A stretch of DNA of 64,000 bases from Symbiodinium microadriaticum (taxonomy: Eukaryota; Sar; Dinophyceae; Suessiales; Symbiodiniaceae), in NCBI GenBank assembly GCA_001939145.1, contig LSRX01000480.1, forward strand, positions 113,158 to 177,157. Reading direction: 5' to 3'. Positions 21,559-33,583 of the stretch are shown here, piece by piece. Position numbers and translations under genes: made by a program. Each line of letters opens with the position of its first letter. The first letter of the stretch is position 1. The notes below the pieces were generated by a model. The model was not told the DNA's origin. It searched no databases and saw only the letters and a list, made by a program, of their open reading frames with translations.

Positions 21559-22522
21559 TGGTCTTGGGAGGTTAGGGTTTAGGGGTTTAGGGGTTAGGGT
21601 GTAGGGTTTAGGGGTTTAGGGGATCAGGGAATTAGGGGTTTAGGGGTTAGGGTGTAGGGTTTAGGGGTTTAGGGGATCAGGGAATTAGGGGTTTAGGGGT
21701 TTAGGGGTTTAGGGGTTGAGGGGTTTAGGGGTTTAGGGTTTAGGGTTTTAAGGGTTTGGGGTCTGGCGCGTAAAGTTTGGGGTTGGGTTCCAACACTTTT
21801 GGGAGGATCATAAAAAGGTGGCTCTCCTAATCTGGGACCCTGTGCTACTAGGAAATACCTGTATAGGAAACCCTTAAGGGATCGACATTGTGGATCCAGG
21901 ATTGGGTCTAGGGCTTTGGGTGTTCAGGCGCTTTCTGTTTTTTGGGTGCGTTCGGGTTCAGGATTTAGGATCGGGTTCACCGCCCAGGGTTTCGGGGTGA
22001 GTGTAGATGTTCTTCTGCCTTTGGTGTCACACTGCTCTGGAGTTTTGGGAAATCACCTGGAGCCTGGACCCTGAACCCTAAACCCTAAACTCTAAGGCCC
22101 TAAACCCCAAAACCCTTCAGCCCTCAACCCTCAAGCCCTAAATTAAACAACGCGAAAAGACGCCTAAACGCCTAAAGAATCCTCGGCCCAGAAGCCTCAG
22201 AGCCCTAGCTGCACGGCAAAAAAAAAGGTATGCAGCAGAACAGCCCTTTTACAGTTCTTTCTTTTTGCGGGGGTTTAGGATTTAGGAATTTAGGGTTTAG
22301 GTTTAGGTCCCGTAACCCCTACAACCCTAAACGTTTTAAAAACACAGGCTTCTGGGTGTCAGAGTTGGATGCCGCGTGGCGGGGGCCGTAGGAGTCCAGC
22401 GAACATGAGAAGTCCATGGTACCTGAAAAAAAATATATATACTAAATAGGGGCTACTAGGGCTACTAGAAGGTCTCTATAAGGGTTCCTTTAAGGCCTTT
22501 ATAGTATAGGGTTTAGGGTTTA

Positions 22523-22624
22523 AGGGTCCATGGTACCTACATAGTATATATACTTTGGCATGAAAGTAGTCCCTACTTGGGTGCTTTGGGGCCAAAGTGT
22601 CTACTGTTTGGGTACATGGACCCT
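22523..22624. mobile_element. Hairpin element, AGGGTCCATGGTACC ends
   Basis: The ends AGGGTCCATGGTACC and GGGTACATGGACCCT are inverted repeats with one mismatch. The interior pairs further around CTTTGG/CCAAAG. A second copy of the GTCCATGGTACC end lies near 22410. Non-coding. Confidence 0.5.
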
Positions 22625-23324
22625 GCTACCCTGAACCCTATAGATTCCTTAAAGAATAGCCCATNATCCAAAAAAAGGTACTCGCACAAAGGACCGACTA
22701 TGGAGCCTATGGGTAGAGGTTTAGGATCTGGGGCTTAGGGTTTTAGGGTCTAGGGCGTAGGGTTCAGGGACATGACGGTTTCGGACTCGGGGTTAGTTGT
22801 TAAGGGCTCTATTCGGGCTCTTCTACGGGGTTCTATTCTTAGGTACGCCGCTTGAACGTGTTCATATCCTCCCTATTGAGGAGTTTCCAAGTATTCATAG
22901 TGTTGAAAGGGGCAACCTATGTGACGTTCAAATCATAAATCTGTACTTAGGCGCGTAAGTTATTTGTGCAAACATTGGGTCACATTGCTTATCCCGATGT
23001 TTCACTTTCACCCCCCACCAACCCTAGAGTCGCTAATGCACGCCCCTGATAACGAAGCTGCTCTAAGGTTTGAGGTTTAGGGTTATAAGGGCCAAAGATT
23101 AAGATCCCGAGTGTATCCTTTACGATCAGAGCCGGGTTGATTTCTGTGCCCCAGAGGTCTAGGCTACAGCCCTGCCCTAAACTCCTCAACCGAGAAGCTC
23201 CTAGACATCTAAAGCCGCCCAAACCCCCTAAACCCCACAATCCTCAACCCTAACCCCAGAAAGCCCACAGCCGCTAGCACGCAGAAGCCGATCAAAGACA
23301 CGAATAGCGAAAGTCTTTCAGTTC

Positions 23325-23434
23325 ATACTGTTGATGGTATAAATCCTGCATTACCCATAATAAGGAAGATGCCATAATTCCCATAGTTTAGGTTCGTTAA
23401 GGTAATGCTAAAGATCTCTATCATCAACAGTATA
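23325..23434. mobile_element. MITE-like hairpin, ATACTGTTGATG family
   Basis: The ends ATACTGTTGATGGTATAAAT and the inverted copy ending ATCATCAACAGTAT enclose about 110 bp. Two further copies lie at 26260-26370 and 26702-26812, and a single arm at about 23505-23535. Three full copies with the same ends and size indicate a family. No transposase is visible, so it is non-autonomous. Confidence 0.65.
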
Positions 23435-23623
23435 TCTTTGGACCCTATATCCTGAAATCCTGAAACCCTAAAACCCAGGACTCCCAGGGTCCAAGAAGGA
23501 AATGCTAAGGATTTATATCATCCACCGTAGCTTTAGACTCCCAAGCAGGCGGGCTCAGCGACGATGATGGCGGCACCGCCAAGGCGATTCGCCGCTTTTT
23601 TTGGGTTCTTGTTTAGGGATTTT

Positions 23624-23755
23624 TATTTAAGTTACCATAATAGGGAAACCGTATTGTTTGTTATAGATTTCCGGGATTCTATTTGAGTTACCAGAATAAG
23701 CAAACTAGATTATTTACGATAGATCCCTACTATGGTGACTTAAATTAGATCCCTT
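23624..23755. mobile_element. Hairpin element with internal direct repeat
   Basis: The outer arms AGGGATTTTTATTTAAGTTA and the complement of TGACTTAAATTAGATCCCT pair imperfectly. The left half also repeats directly inside the element with a shift of about 57 bp (GATTCTATTTGAGTTACC). Non-coding. Confidence 0.5.
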
Positions 23756-25249
23756 AACAAGAACACAGTTTTGGGCCACAGCCTTGTATTTCTCGGCAGA
23801 AGTCTTGCTTCGTGTTGTTTGCTTTTCTGGATGCGTCGTTCGAAGGGATGGGCATGTTCGATCTGGTTGTGTTGGTTTAAGAAGTCTAATATAGGGGCTT
23901 TAGAGTAACTATTTTAGGGTTTGGGGGTTTTTTATACTATACCTATAAGAAGGAATGTTTAAGTCCCTACATTACATGTTTTGGAGGTGTCGCTTGCCGG
24001 GATTTAGGGAGATGCAGGGCTCAAGGAACAAACCCCGAACCTTCTCGACAAGGAACTGTTGTGGGTCTTGGGTTTTAGGGTTTTAGGGTTTAGGATTTAG
24101 GGTTCAGGGGTTTAGGGTTTAGGATCTTCTTGACTCTTTCCGACTGCTTCCCCCGTATCAACATGGGAGCTATTGTGGCTCTGAAGTTGAAAGGGACTCC
24201 CAGAACAAGACTCGACATTTGGAGATCTCTTTTGAATGGAATGCGGTGGTCTCTGAGAACAGGATCCATTTCTGCGAAGATGCCCCCCCCCCAACCCCCC
24301 TGACAGCTGAATCCTCCATCCGACGGTTCTACATGCAGCTTGAACTTGTCTTGGGAGGTTAATATCCTTAAAGATAGTCTCACAATCGCAAAGATAGGAC
24401 ATGTACTGTACGATGGCCTTGGCAATCTGTAAACTAGCAACCATCATGCTTGTGATGGTGCTTCAACATCTTCTGGACCGGGCTTTCACTGGTCCATCAG
24501 AAGCTGTCTGTTCAACCGAGCGGATTTGTAAACTACGGGAGGTGTCCGTCGACGTGGACGACACGCTGCGAGAGGCTGGACCACTTGATGTTTTATTCAT
24601 CCTTATTTAGTAGGGCTGAAGATGTTTAGGGATTCGGGTTTGTAAAATTCTTCAGGGCTTTACGTGGTGTCAGGCATTTGTTTGGGGTTGTTTCTGGGTC
24701 TTACATAAGGTTTCGAAACGGCTTCTAGTGTTCCACGGGGTTTGAAAGGTTTGTTTTGGTAGTTACCCGGTAGTTGCATTCAGAGAGCTTGCTCTTTTCA
24801 TGGTGCAGGGTTTTTTCCCGTGATGTAGGCTACTTGCTGTTACTTGCTTCTCTCGCGACCACTCCTAAACCCTGATCAGTTTCCGGAAACTGAGTTCAAT
24901 CATCACGCAACACCTTTCCTTTTTTATCTAGTCTCCCCACACCCTAAGCCGTAAACCCCACACCATCGAACAAACAGCTCATATGGAAGCCTGTATAATT
25001 GCGGTTCCTCGTCGTTTTCTAGACCCCAAGCCCTTTTCTGATTATGCCCCTGTCTACATCTGGAAAGTGGCACGCCACAATCTCTGTGGCCGGAACCGTC
25101 GGCTTAGATGCTACACCCCTCCGGCCTGAAACCGTAAACCCTAAGCCCTAAACCTAAACTCCAACCCTTATGGTATGCCAGTAAGCTGATCAAACCCAGA
25201 AAACCCTGCAGCATCCTATTCAGTCCTGTAAAAAAAGCTCTTACAAACT

Positions 25250-25649
25250 NNNNNNNNNNNNNNNNNNNNNNNNNNNNNNNNNNNNNNNNNNNNNNNNNNN
25301 NNNNNNNNNNNNNNNNNNNNNNNNNNNNNNNNNNNNNNNNNNNNNNNNNNNNNNNNNNNNNNNNNNNNNNNNNNNNNNNNNNNNNNNNNNNNNNNNNNNN
25401 NNNNNNNNNNNNNNNNNNNNNNNNNNNNNNNNNNNNNNNNNNNNNNNNNNNNNNNNNNNNNNNNNNNNNNNNNNNNNNNNNNNNNNNNNNNNNNNNNNNN
25501 NNNNNNNNNNNNNNNNNNNNNNNNNNNNNNNNNNNNNNNNNNNNNNNNNNNNNNNNNNNNNNNNNNNNNNNNNNNNNNNNNNNNNNNNNNNNNNNNNNNN
25601 NNNNNNNNNNNNNNNNNNNNNNNNNNNNNNNNNNNNNNNNNNNNNNNNN
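25250..25649. other. Assembly gap, 400 N
   Basis: Exactly 400 undetermined bases. Open frames that appear to cross it are meaningless. Confidence 1.
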
Positions 25650-25969
25650 TTCGTTTTTCAGATATGTGATCACTTAGCTTACAGTAGTATTTTGATAGCC
25701 GTTCGAAGTAATTTTTAAATTGGCCTTCTCGGTGCTTTGTATATAGGGTTTTGTTCTGGTCTTCGGATCCCAAATGCCATTGTCTAAGCCCTTGGGTTTA
25801 GCGTTAGGGTTTAAAGTTTATTGCAGCGTTTTTAATAATCAGAATCAGGGTTTTGGGGGAATATTATCCTACTACAGTTATAATAAGGAGCCCTCCCCCC
25901 CCCCCAACAAAATAGTATGGGTAATGGTTCAGGCCACATCTTTGGGGGCTTGGGGTTCAGGGTTTGGAG

Positions 25970-26079
25970 CCCAGAGACTCCAAAACCCCTTAATTAAGGA
26001 ATATACCTTAAATTATAATAGGAACCCTAATAAGGTTTAAGGGTATTTTCCTTAATTAAGTCGTTTTGGAGTCTCTGGG
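25970..26079. mobile_element. Strong 110-bp hairpin element
   Basis: The ends CCCAGAGACTCCAAAAC and GTTTTGGAGTCTCTGGG pair perfectly. Pairing continues with few mismatches through CTTAATTAAGGAATATACC toward a short centre. Related short sequences were not found elsewhere in the window. Non-coding. Confidence 0.6.
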
Positions 26080-26259
26080 AGTGCAAGGTTCGAGGTCTGG
26101 TAGGGCCTGCGCCCTAAACCCCAGACTCTCAAGCCTGCATGAGGCCTGGGGAGAGCCAGAACTGGGTGTCATAGTAACCCTTAAAGAACATTACCTTAAG
26201 GGCCCTGGGACTTTTGGGGCTTTAGGGTTTTTAGGGTTTCAGGGCTTAGGGTCAAAAAA

Positions 26260-26370
26260 TACTGTTGATGATATAAATGCAGGATTTACTTTAAGGACTC
26301 TTAAGCTATGGGAATTGTGGTATACTCCTTATTATTGTGGGTTATGCAGGATGTATATCATCACCGGTAG
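26260..26370. mobile_element. MITE-like hairpin, ATACTGTTGATG family
   Basis: Same ends and size as 23325-23434: TACTGTTGATGATATAAAT at one side and ATATCATCACCGGTAGTAA at the other, with a central CTTATTATTGTGGG block shared with the next copy. Confidence 0.65.
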
Positions 26371-27150
26371 TAACCCATTTTTAACCCCTTAAAGAACCCT
26401 TATTTATAGTAACTAAGGAACCCCCTAAAAGGACCCCATGAAAGAGATCAGAGGAGCCTTAGAGAAACCGGAAAAGAGCCTAAGCCTTCAACTCTCTAAC
26501 AACCCTAAACCCCAACAAGCCTATACCCTAAACCCATACCCTAATCAAGAAACCTTGTTAAAGAACCTTGAAAGGAACCTTCTCATAGAGCCCTTTCAAA
26601 GAACCTTCAAAGGGACGAGTAAAACAACCCTTAAAAGGATCTCCAAGGGAGCTTCTTATAGAACCCAAAGGAACCCTTAAAACCACCCTCAAAAAGGACC
26701 CTACTGTTGATGATATAAATCCTGCATTACCTTAAGCACCCTTCAACTGTGGGATCTATGGTATATTTCTTATTATGGGTTATGCAGGATTTATATCATC
26801 AACCAGTAGTAACCCTTATAGAACCCCGTAAAGAACCCCTATTTGTAGTGACAAAGGAACCCCTTAAAAGGACCCTAAACCCTAAACCCTAAGCCCTAAA
26901 CCCCAAACCCTAAACCCAACCCTGAAAGGGACCCTAAACCCAACCCTTAGAAAGGATTCTAAACCCAACCCTCAAAAAGCTCTCTCCAGGCCTTGGAGTC
27001 CAAAAGGACCCTTAAAAAGGAGCCTCAAAAAGGACCCTAGTTCCCCAGGCCTTGGAGTGCAAGGAGGCCCTAAACCTCTAAACTCTAAACCCAAAACCCT
27101 TAAACCCTGAACCCTAAACCCCAGACCCTAACCCCCCGCGTTCCCCAGGC
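26371..27150. other. Heptamer-derived filler
   Basis: Includes units such as GGACCCT, AAAGGACCC and CCCTAAA. Fragments that repeat the start of the coding-like island at 27150 occur at 26990 and 27045 (CCAGGCCTTGGAGT). One MITE-like copy lies within. Confidence 0.6.
26702..26812. mobile_element. MITE-like hairpin, ATACTGTTGATG family
   Basis: Third full copy: TACTGTTGATGATATAAAT at the left and TTATATCATCAACCAGTAGT at the right. The arms are longer and better paired than in the other two copies (about 25 bp). Confidence 0.65.
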
Positions 27151-27229
27151 CCTGGAGTGCAAGGAGGCCCTGGATCGCAGCTTCGACTTGGGATCCACGG
27201 ACGCGGGGCAGCCACTGACCTCCCCGGAG
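27150..27229 (+). other. Coding-like island (possible exon)
   Basis: After TTCCCCAG, a good 3' splice-site context, the sequence reads ALECKEALDRSFDLGSTDAG followed by QPLTSPEDFK in one frame, then reaches AAG followed by GCAGAC, which could be a GC-type donor of the kind common in dinoflagellates. Its composition differs clearly from the heptamer filler on both sides. No family recognised. Confidence 0.4.
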
Positions 27230-29811
27230 GATTTCAAGGCAGACCTAAGAGTTTAGGGTTTGGGCTCTAGGGTTTCGGGTTTCGGGTTTCGGGTTTAGGG
27301 GTTAGGGTTTAGGGTTTAGGGTTTAGGGTTTAGGGTTTAGGGGAGGGCTGATTCTGCTGTCTTGTTCATCTTGTTCATGGGGGTGTTTTGTAAGGCTTTC
27401 ATAGGGTTGTAACAGATTTTTTGTAAGGTCTGGGCGAGATTCTTGGAGGTTTAGGGCCTCTGCTGGGCTGTATTAGAGATTTTCGGGCCATTTTGGGGCT
27501 TGCATTGGGTTTATAGCGGTTTCAGGCCCGAGTGACAAGGGTTTGCAGGGCTTTCGGGTTGAAGTAGGGTTTGCCTCTTTGCATTCTCATGCAGAGACAT
27601 TATAAGGATGTTTTTGGGTGTTACAAGGGCGTCAGGGGTTGTATCATGGATTTTCGCGGGGATTTGACCGAAAGTAGGGTACTCGCCTAGGATTATAGGG
27701 TTCAGGACTTGTTGGCGAGTATAGGTCGGGCTCCTCAGGAACATCGGCGAGTGTGTATCCGGGGCTGTATTATGGAGATGCACGTGCCAAGCATTCTGCT
27801 TGCTTTTGCTTATGAGCTTTCTAGTTAGAAGGGCCCCGAAAGGGAGCCTAACATGGTCTTTATGAGGGCCGTCATTGTTGTTTTAGCTTTAATGGAATTG
27901 TAAAATGCTCAGATTTGGGGTCTGTGGAGTCTTAAAGGTGCACCTAGACGCTTAACCGTAGTTCCTGTTTCCTGCTGCGTGAAGTTTCTTGTTAATGGAT
28001 CCCAGCCATAAACTAGACTGCCCAAAGACTCAAACCCTGCACAGTCTTGGTTGTGTTTTCAGGTTTGGAGATCTGCTATCCAAAGCCATGGTGCTTGGGT
28101 CAGGCTACTGAGCAGGTGCGTTTACAAATACGGGAGCTACATTGACATGGATTATAATCGGTACGTTTCGGGTTTAGGGTTTAGGGGTTCAGGGTTTAAC
28201 GGTTTCGGGTTTAGGTATTATGGAAAGGTATAGTTCCTACCAAGGTACCTGCAACCATACTTTTCACAAGCTTGACCCTTCAAGCAGACGCTCCTACCCC
28301 CCACAGACCAAAACCACAACAAGCCCTACGCATTCTGGTTGATGCTTGAAGCTGACGCAGGCCATCCTCGCGACGCTTGAAGGCAAGAACTGCGACTACA
28401 CCATCAATCCTCCTCCGTGAGAGGGGGCCGCTGCTTCTTACAACTCTTGCTGACGGTCGTGCACCGTCGTTATGTTGACGATGCTCTGAGCAATTGAATA
28501 CAGTCTTTTGGTGAATTAAAGTTTCGCTGTCGTGCCCTGTTCCACTTCGAGGATTTCCCCTAGGTTGTGTTTGTTGTTGCACGACGTTGCTATGATTCGC
28601 TTGTGTTCGCTACGTGTAGTGAAATACGGACATGCGAAGTTTCAAGCCCTGCCGCATGCTAAACGAAAGTCCAAGTTGTTGTTCAAGTTTCAAAAAAAGT
28701 CCCTTCATGAGACGTGTAGCAAGGATCCGATTCCTAGATGAAGAGCCACGGGAGTTTTTGTGATTCCTTATGCTTATCTAACGGCTGATGCGGGATGTTA
28801 TCCATCCCTCAACCCTAAACTCTAAACCCTATACCCTAAACCCTTAACCCTTGACCATAAACCCTAAACCCTATACCACCCCTTCAGAGCTGGCTATGTT
28901 TTTTCCATTAGCGCTTGCTGACCAGGCGACATCAGCAGTCCTCGAAAGATGCATCGGGAGCGGGGTTCGTGTTGATTGAGGAGTCCCTTGTCTTGGAATC
29001 CCTCTGTAAAAAGGGTTGAGAGATAAACAAAAAAACCTAAACAAGCCCTAAACCCTAAACCCAAAAAAAGCCCTAAACCCTAAACCCTTAGGGCTTCTTG
29101 TTATGACATCTTAGAACAAAGCTGTTACATGTTATCCCACCTTAACGCCCTAGTCGAACAAGAATGGCCCTAGTTTGAGAGCCGGAGGTTTCGAGCTTGC
29201 TTTGCGCTTGTTGGAAAGGGTAAGGAGTCTGGGATTTGAAATTTGGGGTTTAGGGTTTGGGGTTTAGAGTTCAGGGGTTTAGAGTTTAGGGGTTTAGGGT
29301 TTAGGGTTTAGGGTTTGGGGTTTAGAATCGAGGGTCGGGGGGCGGTTTGGCCTTCTGGCGCATCAGGGATTTGGGGTTTGGACTTCTTCCGGAAATTCTG
29401 CTTGGCTTAAAGCACCCTAAACTTTAGACCCTGAAGCCTAACACCCTAAACCCCTAAACCCCTAAACCATGAACCCTGAACCCTACACCCCACGCCGCAC
29501 ACCTAAATCCTGAACCCTAAACTGCCCTAAACCCTGAACCCCCAAACTCCAAACCCTAAACCTAAACCCCAGACTCTGAGCCGCGGAGGGCTTCGGTCTC
29601 TCTCGGAGACTAAAGGCTTGAGGGGTTTAGAGAGTGAGAGGGTCTCTCTAAGGGTTCCTTGGAGGGATCCATAAGGGCTCCTTTTAAGAGCTCTAAAAGG
29701 GGTTCTAGTAAAGGTTTAGTGGTTCCTTTAACGGCTCTGGAGGGGGTTCTAGTAAGGTCTATAGGGTAGAGGGTTTAGAGAGAAAGCCAAACCCTAAACC
29801 CTAAACCCTAT
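27230..29811. other. Heptamer-rich and unassigned non-coding DNA
   Basis: Heptamer runs occur at 27250-27345, 28160-28200, 28805-28880, 29035-29095 and 29245-29580. The less repetitive part at 28260-28740 has a 100-codon - strand ORF without domain. No gene is assigned. Confidence 0.55.
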
Positions 29812-29882
29812 AAGCCCTATAAGACCTATAAGCCCTATAAGCCCTATAAGCCCTATAAGCCCTATAAGCCCTATAAGCCCTA
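29812..29882. repeat. CCCTATAAG nonamer array
   Basis: About seven direct copies of a 9-bp unit embedded in CCCTAAA heptamers. It is clearly derived from the heptamer by a two-base expansion. Confidence 0.9.
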
Positions 29883-32800
29883 AACCCTAAACCCTAAACC
29901 CTTCAACTAAAGGCTTCCCAGAAGCCTTCGCTCCATGGCAGAGCCTTGTGCCGCGGCAAAGCTTCTCGCAGAGCAGGACTAGGTAGAAGCCCCTTGAAAA
30001 GATTTTTCTCTTTCGTGTAAACCCCCAAAAAAACCCCTAGACCCTGAACCCTATAGACCCTAAACCCTAGCCCCAAACCCCTAAACCCTAATCCCTAAAC
30101 CCTAAACCCTAACCCCAAAAGCCTAAACCCTGAAGTTATACCTGATGCAAACAGTCAGCGAAGATTCAAATCCTTAGCCCTGAGATCCAGCAGCCAGAGA
30201 CAGGACATAGACCTCGGGTTCACGGTCGGTTTAATGTTCAGGGTTTGGGGTTTAGGGTTTAGGTGTATGCAGGTCCACAGAAAAGCCACATACAAAAGCC
30301 AAAACCGCACGAATGCCAGTTCCCTGAACCTTTGTAATAGGCCTCAACAGTCCTGAGGAGCCTTATCCACACTCACCAAACCCCCTAAACCACCCAAGCC
30401 GAATTCCCAAAAGCCTGAACCCTAAATGCCAAGCCCGAACACCCTAAAGCCCCAAACCCCTAACCACCCTGTATTCATCGCTACTACTGGGGCTTCGGCC
30501 ACATGGCGCCCGGCACGCAGGGTCCTGATGCCTCTCAGGCAGTTTAGGGGTTTAGGGTTTAGGATTTAGGGAAGGCTCGGCTCTATCGGCTCACTGTCCT
30601 GGCTGTTTAAGCCTTTCGAGACATAGCTGGGCATCGGAAAAAGTAGTTCAAAAGACAAACCCTACGATACTCCTAATTCACTTATGAAATTGCGCAGTTC
30701 AGGACCTGGTTCGGCTGAAACGGTTGAAGGTTTGGCGTTGAGGGTCCAGGGTTCAGGGTTGTGAGGATTGAGGGTGTAGGGTTCAGGGTTTATGGTCCAG
30801 GTTAGGGCTGTGGGTTTTGAGTTTAATTGGGGTTCAGGTGTTCAGGGCTGTGCGCATTGAGGCTTCAGCGTTTGGGGATACGGTTTTGGGGTTAAAGGTT
30901 CGGGGTTTGTGTGCGTATATACTAGGTCATCCACTGTTACCTTAGTCTGAAAAGTAGGAAAGCGGATGCCCATCTTTTTACAGGCAACTTAGCAGAGGGT
31001 TCGGGATAAACCGTGAAGTGGGGGTCGGGGGTCTTTTCGTGTGATCTGTGGATGTGCTGAGGAGGAATTCCTGTCGAAGCAGGGGAATTTAGGCTTTACG
31101 CCAAAACCTAAACCCCAAACCCACTTAAGTCGCGATGATGCTCCCGGCAACCTTCACGCCGAATCGTAACCGCCTGCCTTCACATCCTCAGCCGTTTGCA
31201 GGCTCCTGGTGCTACTCAGTTGCTGCGCTTGGAGCAGCGATGCCGAGGCCTTTGCTCCGGGCTTCTGCCTGGGTTTAAGGCCTTTGGGGTTCAGAGGTTT
31301 CTGGGGTTAGGGGTTTATAGGGTTTAACGCATAGGGTTTAAACCCTAAGCCTGAAACCAACCAGACAATCCTCCACTCACCCATGTAGCCTAAATTACTG
31401 GTAGGCAGGCCCATGAATGCTCCATTTTGGGTACGTTCTGCACGAACCCTAATTAAACCGCAAAGCCTAAACTCAGCCCTTAATAAACCCTAAACCCGGA
31501 ACCCTAGACCCTATACGCCCTGCACCCGACAACCAGACATCGGAGAAGCCCGACTGCGAGGCTCAGGAAGATATCGTCGTTGCGGCCGCCGAGGCCGTGG
31601 AAACCGCCAAGGCCGCCTGGGGATTTAGGGCCGATTGTAACTGCGTCCCTTGGTGAGTTTAGGGCTTAGGGCTTCGGGGTTTAGGGTTTTGGGGTTTGGG
31701 GTTTAGGGTTTAGGGTTTAACTTGAACACATGTTTTCGTTGGCCTGGTCCTTCAGGGAACCGTTTTGAGACGCCAGTCTATGCTTTTTTCCCAAGTTTAC
31801 TTCAAAGTCCAGTGTAGGGTCTGGAAGACTTATCAATACTATTCCTTAGGGTTCAGGATTATTTGTTATAACTTGAAAGCTATGCTACAATCTGCCCCAA
31901 AGCCTTAATCTAGGTATAAATACTATCAAGGCCCCTATATTAAACCCATTTCCTTATTCTGCTTGGAGGATCATGGGACTTAGTACATAAGGTTGTAAGC
32001 ATCTCTCCGTTGGGGTCTTATGAAGTTTGGGGTCCTAGGGTTTCCGGTTTAGGGTGCAGGGTTTAGGGTTCAGGGTTTAGGGTTTAGGGGTGGGTGTGTT
32101 GTTGTGTAAGCCGTGTGTGTATGTGTATAATATTGTTGAGGTGCTTCGAGGGTGGTCTAATGGGTGCTTCGAGGGTGTTCTACGGCATTTTTTCAGGGCC
32201 TCAGAGTATAAAGTTTACATACGGGTCTAGAGTGGTTCTGGAAGGCTTTGTCGTGTTAAGGTTTTCTTTAGGGATTCGGGCTTCGGTGTTTATATAACGG
32301 TGAAGTACATGTTTTGCTGCGGTATTCGGGGGTTTTGTTTCAAGCACTTGCAGGCCGATGGCATTCGGTAAGTGTCTTATACTTCAGGCAGTATCAGTGT
32401 GAGGCGATCCGGCTGTTCAGCCCTTCTAATAGAGCTAAGATTTCGGATTCAGGGGTTGTTGGTTTAGGGTTTGCGGACTGGTTTACGGCTCCCTTCTTCC
32501 TACGCTCTTGCAGCTAAAAAAACACCATTACAGAACAAACCCGAAACCTCCACCAGAAGGGTCCAACTGCTCAATTAATCATATACTCCTCAGAACATTA
32601 CTTGTAGCCTACATGATTACTATCCCCAGTCCAGATATCGAATGATTGGGATCATGCCCCAGAGAGTTCAATGCCTCTTAATTAAGATTCTAATGGGTTT
32701 AGTTTTCCGATATGAAATTTATTGGCCCTACCCGAAGCCCGAAACCCTAAAACCGAAGCCCGAAACCCTAAACCCTCGACCCTAGACCCGAAACCCGAAA

Positions 32801-33580
32801 CCCGAAACTCTAAACCCGGAACCCTTCCTCTGCATCGAGGCGGCGCACAGCGGCCGGCGGCCGGCGCACAGCACACCGGCGTTCATGGTTTCAGGGTCCG
32901 GATTCAGGGAGTAGCCAAGGCTTTGGGCTTAATGTAGGGGCCTTAATACAAAGAAAGAGTGTTGGGTTATAACATACTAAAAGTTGTAGTAAGGAAGGCC
33001 CAAAGTTATGTATAGGTACTTAATTTGAGGCCCTTATATTAGGCAAGGTTAGGTCGAAACCGTGGAACCCACAACCACCCCTAAACGGGTCTTGTGTTCT
33101 GCTTCTACTCAGCTGCTCGAAGGGGGTCGCGAGACATAGAAAACCCTAAACCCCAGACCCTAAACCCCAAACCTAGTTGCAATAACAAGCCCGAAACTCC
33201 TGTTCTGCCCAGGGACTGCTGGAAGGGATCTATTGGTTTCTGGTGCTTGGGGGTTGTGGTGTTCAGAAGTTTAGGAGTTCAGGGGTTTAGGGGTTTAAGC
33301 GGTTCAGAGGTTTAGCGGCTTACGGGTTTGGGGTTTAGGGGTTTTTGGGGGTCTAGGGGTTTGGGCTTCGGGTTTCGGAATTAGGGGGCTGAGGGGTTTA
33401 GGGGTTTCGGGTTGGGGTTGAAGGCGCTTGGGGAACCCTAAATCCGCCAAACGCTTTCCCTTAGCATCAAAATAGACCCAAAGCATTGTATAACAGGGTC
33501 TTTGGGCCCAAAAGCCTTAACATATCAGTCCTTTGAGGGCGAGGGTGTAAGCTCAAAACCTTAATTTGGGCGGTTCAAGG
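29883..33580. other. Heptamer-rich DNA with coding-like islands
   Basis: Filler with heptamers on both strands. Two islands read as protein without repeats: about 30474-30540 (IHRYYWGFGHMAPGTQGPDA) and about 31537-31620 (SEKPDCEAQEDIVVAAAEAV). Both sit between heptamer runs, like possible small exons. No family is recognised and they need not belong to one gene. Confidence 0.35.
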
Positions 33581-33583
33581 CTA

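Larger units (their letters stand above)
19981..22522. other. Heptamer-rich non-coding DNA
   Basis: TTTAGGG/CCCTAAA runs of varying purity occur at 20080-20240, 21295-21485, 21580-21760 and 22070-22140. A 53-bp unit is duplicated around 21595-21690. One short coding-like island (21488-21558) and a hairpin (20731-20812) are listed separately. Confidence 0.6.
22625..25249. other. Heptamer-rich non-coding DNA
   Basis: Holds two hairpin elements (23325-23434, 23624-23755), heptamer runs (24065-24120) and a less repetitive part at 24120-24610. ORFs of 110-116 codons on the - strand and 69 codons on the + strand overlap in that last part. I cannot assign any of them to a family. A gene fragment there is possible but unsupported. 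Confidence 0.5.

Noticed and set aside
25104..25773. Long minus-strand ORFs across the N gap
   Set aside because: Their length comes from undetermined bases.
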